DNA of 64,000 bases, taken from assembly GCF_019635935.1 (NCBI RefSeq), contig NZ_JAHBYN010000001.1:1364001-1428000 (forward strand). Reading direction: 5' to 3'. A program made the translations under genes and the position numbers. The notes beneath the pieces are model-generated. The model saw only the letters and a program-made list of their open reading frames with translations, did not search any database and had not been told where the DNA came from. Shown here in pieces: positions 63,434-64,000 of this stretch (positions are counted from its first letter, which is position 1; every line of letters begins with the position of its first letter). The DNA comes from Parvibaculum sp. (GTDB lineage: Bacteria; Pseudomonadota; Alphaproteobacteria; Parvibaculales; Parvibaculaceae).

Positions 63434-64000
63434 ATGACCGAGACTGTTGCAAGCCCTGCCGCCCCGCCAGCCCCGCCTCCCGTGCCGCCGGCACCGGACG
63501 GACCGCCACAGGGCATGAGCCCGGCGGTTGCCGCCGAACTCCATCAGCATCTCTACCTGAAAGAGCGGCTCGAGGCCGAGTTCCCCGATCTCGACGACGA
63601 GACCCTTGCCGATACGCTGGACGGCGAGACCCGGCTCAACGAGGCGCTGGCCTCGGTCCTGCGCTCGCGCGAGGAGGACCTGTCGCTTGCCACGGGCCTC
63701 AAGGCCCGGATCGAGACCATGCGGGCCCGGCTCGAGCGTTTCCAGGACCGGGCCGAGCGCAAGCGGAGCCTGGTCGCCGATGTGATGGTCCGCGCCGACA
63801 TCAGGCGCCTGCTGATGCCCGACTTCACCGCCTCGCTGAGAACCGTGCCGCCGGGTCTGGTCGTCGAGGATGAGGCGCAGGTGCCCGAGGCCTTCTGGAA
63901 GCCGCAAGCCCCGAAGCTCGACCGGGCCGCACTTGGCGAGGCCTTGCGCCGCGGCGAGGCGGTTGCCGGCGCGACGCTTGGCGCGGCGCGCTGCTCGATC
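63434..64000 (+). CDS. Gp157-family phage protein, 5' part
   Basis: Opens at ATG 63434 after AAAAGGAT and runs off the right edge (189 codons visible). A Pro/Ala-rich start (residues 7-25) is followed by LEAEFPDLDDETLADTLDGE and AERKRSLVADVM, the helical coiled coil of the siphovirus Gp157 family. The C-terminal visible part (MPDFTASLRTVPPGLVVEDE) matches the family's end domain. The family is found in phages and prophages and may give phage resistance. This supports a phage or mobile origin of the right end. Confidence 0.8.
   Translation, partial: MTETVASPAAPPAPPPVPPAPDGPPQGMSPAVAAELHQHLYLKERLEAEFPDLDDETLADTLDGETRLNEALASVLRSREEDLSLATGLKARIETMRARLERFQDRAERKRSLVADVMVRADIRRLLMPDFTASLRTVPPGLVVEDEAQVPEAFWKPQAPKLDRAALGEALRRGEAVAGATLGAARCSI

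Overview
The window looks like a piece of a high-G+C alphaproteobacterial chromosome. The best fit from gene content is a hydrocarbon- or xenobiotic-degrading aerobe of the Parvibaculum / Rhizobiales type. This rests on a CYP153 alkane hydroxylase next to a Rieske oxygenase, a DUF1302/DUF1329 pair, a fused fatty-acid beta-oxidation enzyme, a complete Anbu peptidase cluster and many short-overlap operons. Taxonomy is inferred from gene families only. I saw no rRNA, tRNA or CRISPR array.

Layout. 1-3.0 kb: an exported SGNH hydrolase (cut by the window edge) and a MoxR ATPase/VWA pair. 3.1-4.7 kb: a TetR repressor, a clear palindromic operator and a divergent exported protein. 4.8-14.6 kb: an esterase-like pseudoenzyme fused to a LuxR DNA-binding domain, divergent from a three-gene operon (DUF4892-OmpA protein, exported proline-rich protein, 1762-residue membrane-anchored giant). 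This is the least explained part of the window. 14.6-22.1 kb: lipid and xenobiotic metabolism (Rieske oxygenase, CYP153, sulfatase, FadB/FadJ-type enzyme, epoxide-hydrolase-like protein). 22.1-26.1 kb: Anbu peptidase with transglutaminase, alpha-E and ATP-grasp partners. 26.3-38.2 kb: envelope and galactose genes: MltB-like lytic transglycosylase, GH42 and GH4 glycosidases, a PAP2-DUF368 fusion that probably combines phosphatase and flippase steps of lipid-carrier recycling, an MHYT histidine kinase, galK, galT and a WbaP-type transferase. 38.5-45.8 kb: a pseudaminic acid cluster (pseB, C, F, G, a formyltransferase where pseH is expected, pseI, a Pse-associated methylase) and a bactofilin.

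45.9-59.3 kb is an accessory block. A CAGGGAA-repeat region and a decayed fragment of an AbiE-type toxin-antitoxin pair lie on its left. An intact AbiEi/AbiEii pair in the same orientation lies on its right. Between these direct repeats sits an 11 kb catabolic cluster: aldehyde dehydrogenase, amidase, MFS transporter, DUF1329, DUF1302, class-III aminotransferase, LuxR regulator and Rieske oxygenase. From 59.4 kb to the end the content is phage-like or mobile: DUF5681 protein, ParB-domain DNA methyltransferase, XRE regulators, HNH protein and a Gp157-family protein running off the end.

Together the genes suggest oxidation of hydrophobic carbon sources, recycling and decoration of surface glycans (galactose through WbaP, pseudaminic acid on flagellin or capsule), and a mobile right flank. 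The three most notable points are the pseudo-esterase-LuxR regulator beside the giant-protein operon, the PAP2-DUF368 fusion, and the catabolic cluster bracketed by AbiE copies.
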